Origin: Tranzscheliella williamsii
Lineage: Eukaryota; Basidiomycota; Ustilaginomycetes; Ustilaginales; Ustilaginaceae
DNA length: 64,000 nucleotides
Direction: 5' to 3'
NCBI GenBank assembly: GCA_023212725.1
Contig: JALBYF010000002.1
Coordinates: 542,071-606,070 of the forward strand
Numbering within the stretch: position 1 is the stretch's first letter; each line of letters begins with the position of its first letter. This document shows positions 63,909-64,000 of the stretch, piece by piece. Below the pieces are notes generated by a model. It saw nothing but the letters and a program-made list of their open reading frames with translations. It was not told where the DNA came from and made no database searches. The position numbers and the translations under genes are program-made.

Positions 63909-64000
63909 TTCGTATACCAGCCAACTGTCATTATGGGTCTGCTCAAAATACAACCTGGTGAGCGGCAGATACAAATTGACAGCGGTAGTTACAAGATCAG
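63909..64000. other. Non-telomeric sequence beyond the array
   Basis: 92 bp to the window edge with no repeat or gene visible, showing that the telomere-like array is internal in this assembly. Confidence 0.6.

Noticed and set aside
63758..63961. Open frame encoding a Gly-Val dipeptide run
   Set aside because: It is simply the translation of the TTGGGG array and its flanks.
1..64000. CRISPR array, insertion sequence, or retrotransposon
   Set aside because: No regularly spaced repeats, transposase, reverse transcriptase or integrase-like frame, and no long terminal repeats were seen in the window.

Overview
The window reads as a nuclear chromosome segment of a fungus, most likely a basidiomycete of the smut group (Ustilaginomycotina; Ustilago, Sporisorium or Moesziomyces-like). 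The evidence is gene-dense DNA of moderately high GC, mostly intronless or intron-poor genes with GTAAGT/GTGAGT donors and short introns of about 60-150 bp, serine/proline-rich extensions on housekeeping proteins, and fungal families such as Zn2Cys6 factors, Seo1/Dal5 permeases, a yapsin-like protease and an Ayg1-like hydrolase. The genus is an inference; no rRNA or other marker is present. I recognise 25 protein genes and no convincing tRNA or rRNA gene.

Positions 1-25150 hold a dense housekeeping block: cohesin subunit SCC3 (runs off the left edge), a DHHC palmitoyltransferase, RNA14 (3'-end processing), a ZNF830-type splicing factor, the Ras-like GTPase RSR1, proteasome subunit alpha-3 (PRE9), a small unrecognised mitochondrial protein divergent from mitochondrial methionyl-tRNA synthetase, a GPI-anchored aspartic protease, a PPR-like mitochondrial protein, COA6, an Ayg1-like alpha/beta hydrolase, TIM10 and a hexose transporter. 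After a 4.1-kb gene-free stretch, 29277-51000 holds a C2H2 factor, mitochondrial isoleucyl-tRNA synthetase, the cap methyltransferase ABD1 with a very long disordered N-terminus, NMN adenylyltransferase, CWC22, a Zn2Cys6 factor and a phosphatidylserine decarboxylase.

From 52 kb rightwards the content becomes accessory and metabolic. A maltose-type sugar permease is divergent from a cytosolic GH31 glycosidase across a promoter with several Mig1/CreA-like sites, which suggests uptake and intracellular hydrolysis of an alpha-linked glycoside. Next, a Seo1/Dal5-type permease is divergent from a TauD/Jlp1-type 2-oxoglutarate dioxygenase, which suggests sulfonate uptake and desulfonation as a sulfur source.

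The right edge looks subtelomeric: about 230 bp of degenerate 10-bp repeats (core GAACTTC or its reverse complement GAAGTTC) abut 11 perfect TTGGGG units and two TTAGGG units, followed by about 90 bp of non-telomeric sequence. Six genes (MSM1, ISM1, TIM10, COA6, the PPR-like gene and the unknown 141-aa gene) act, or probably act, in mitochondria.
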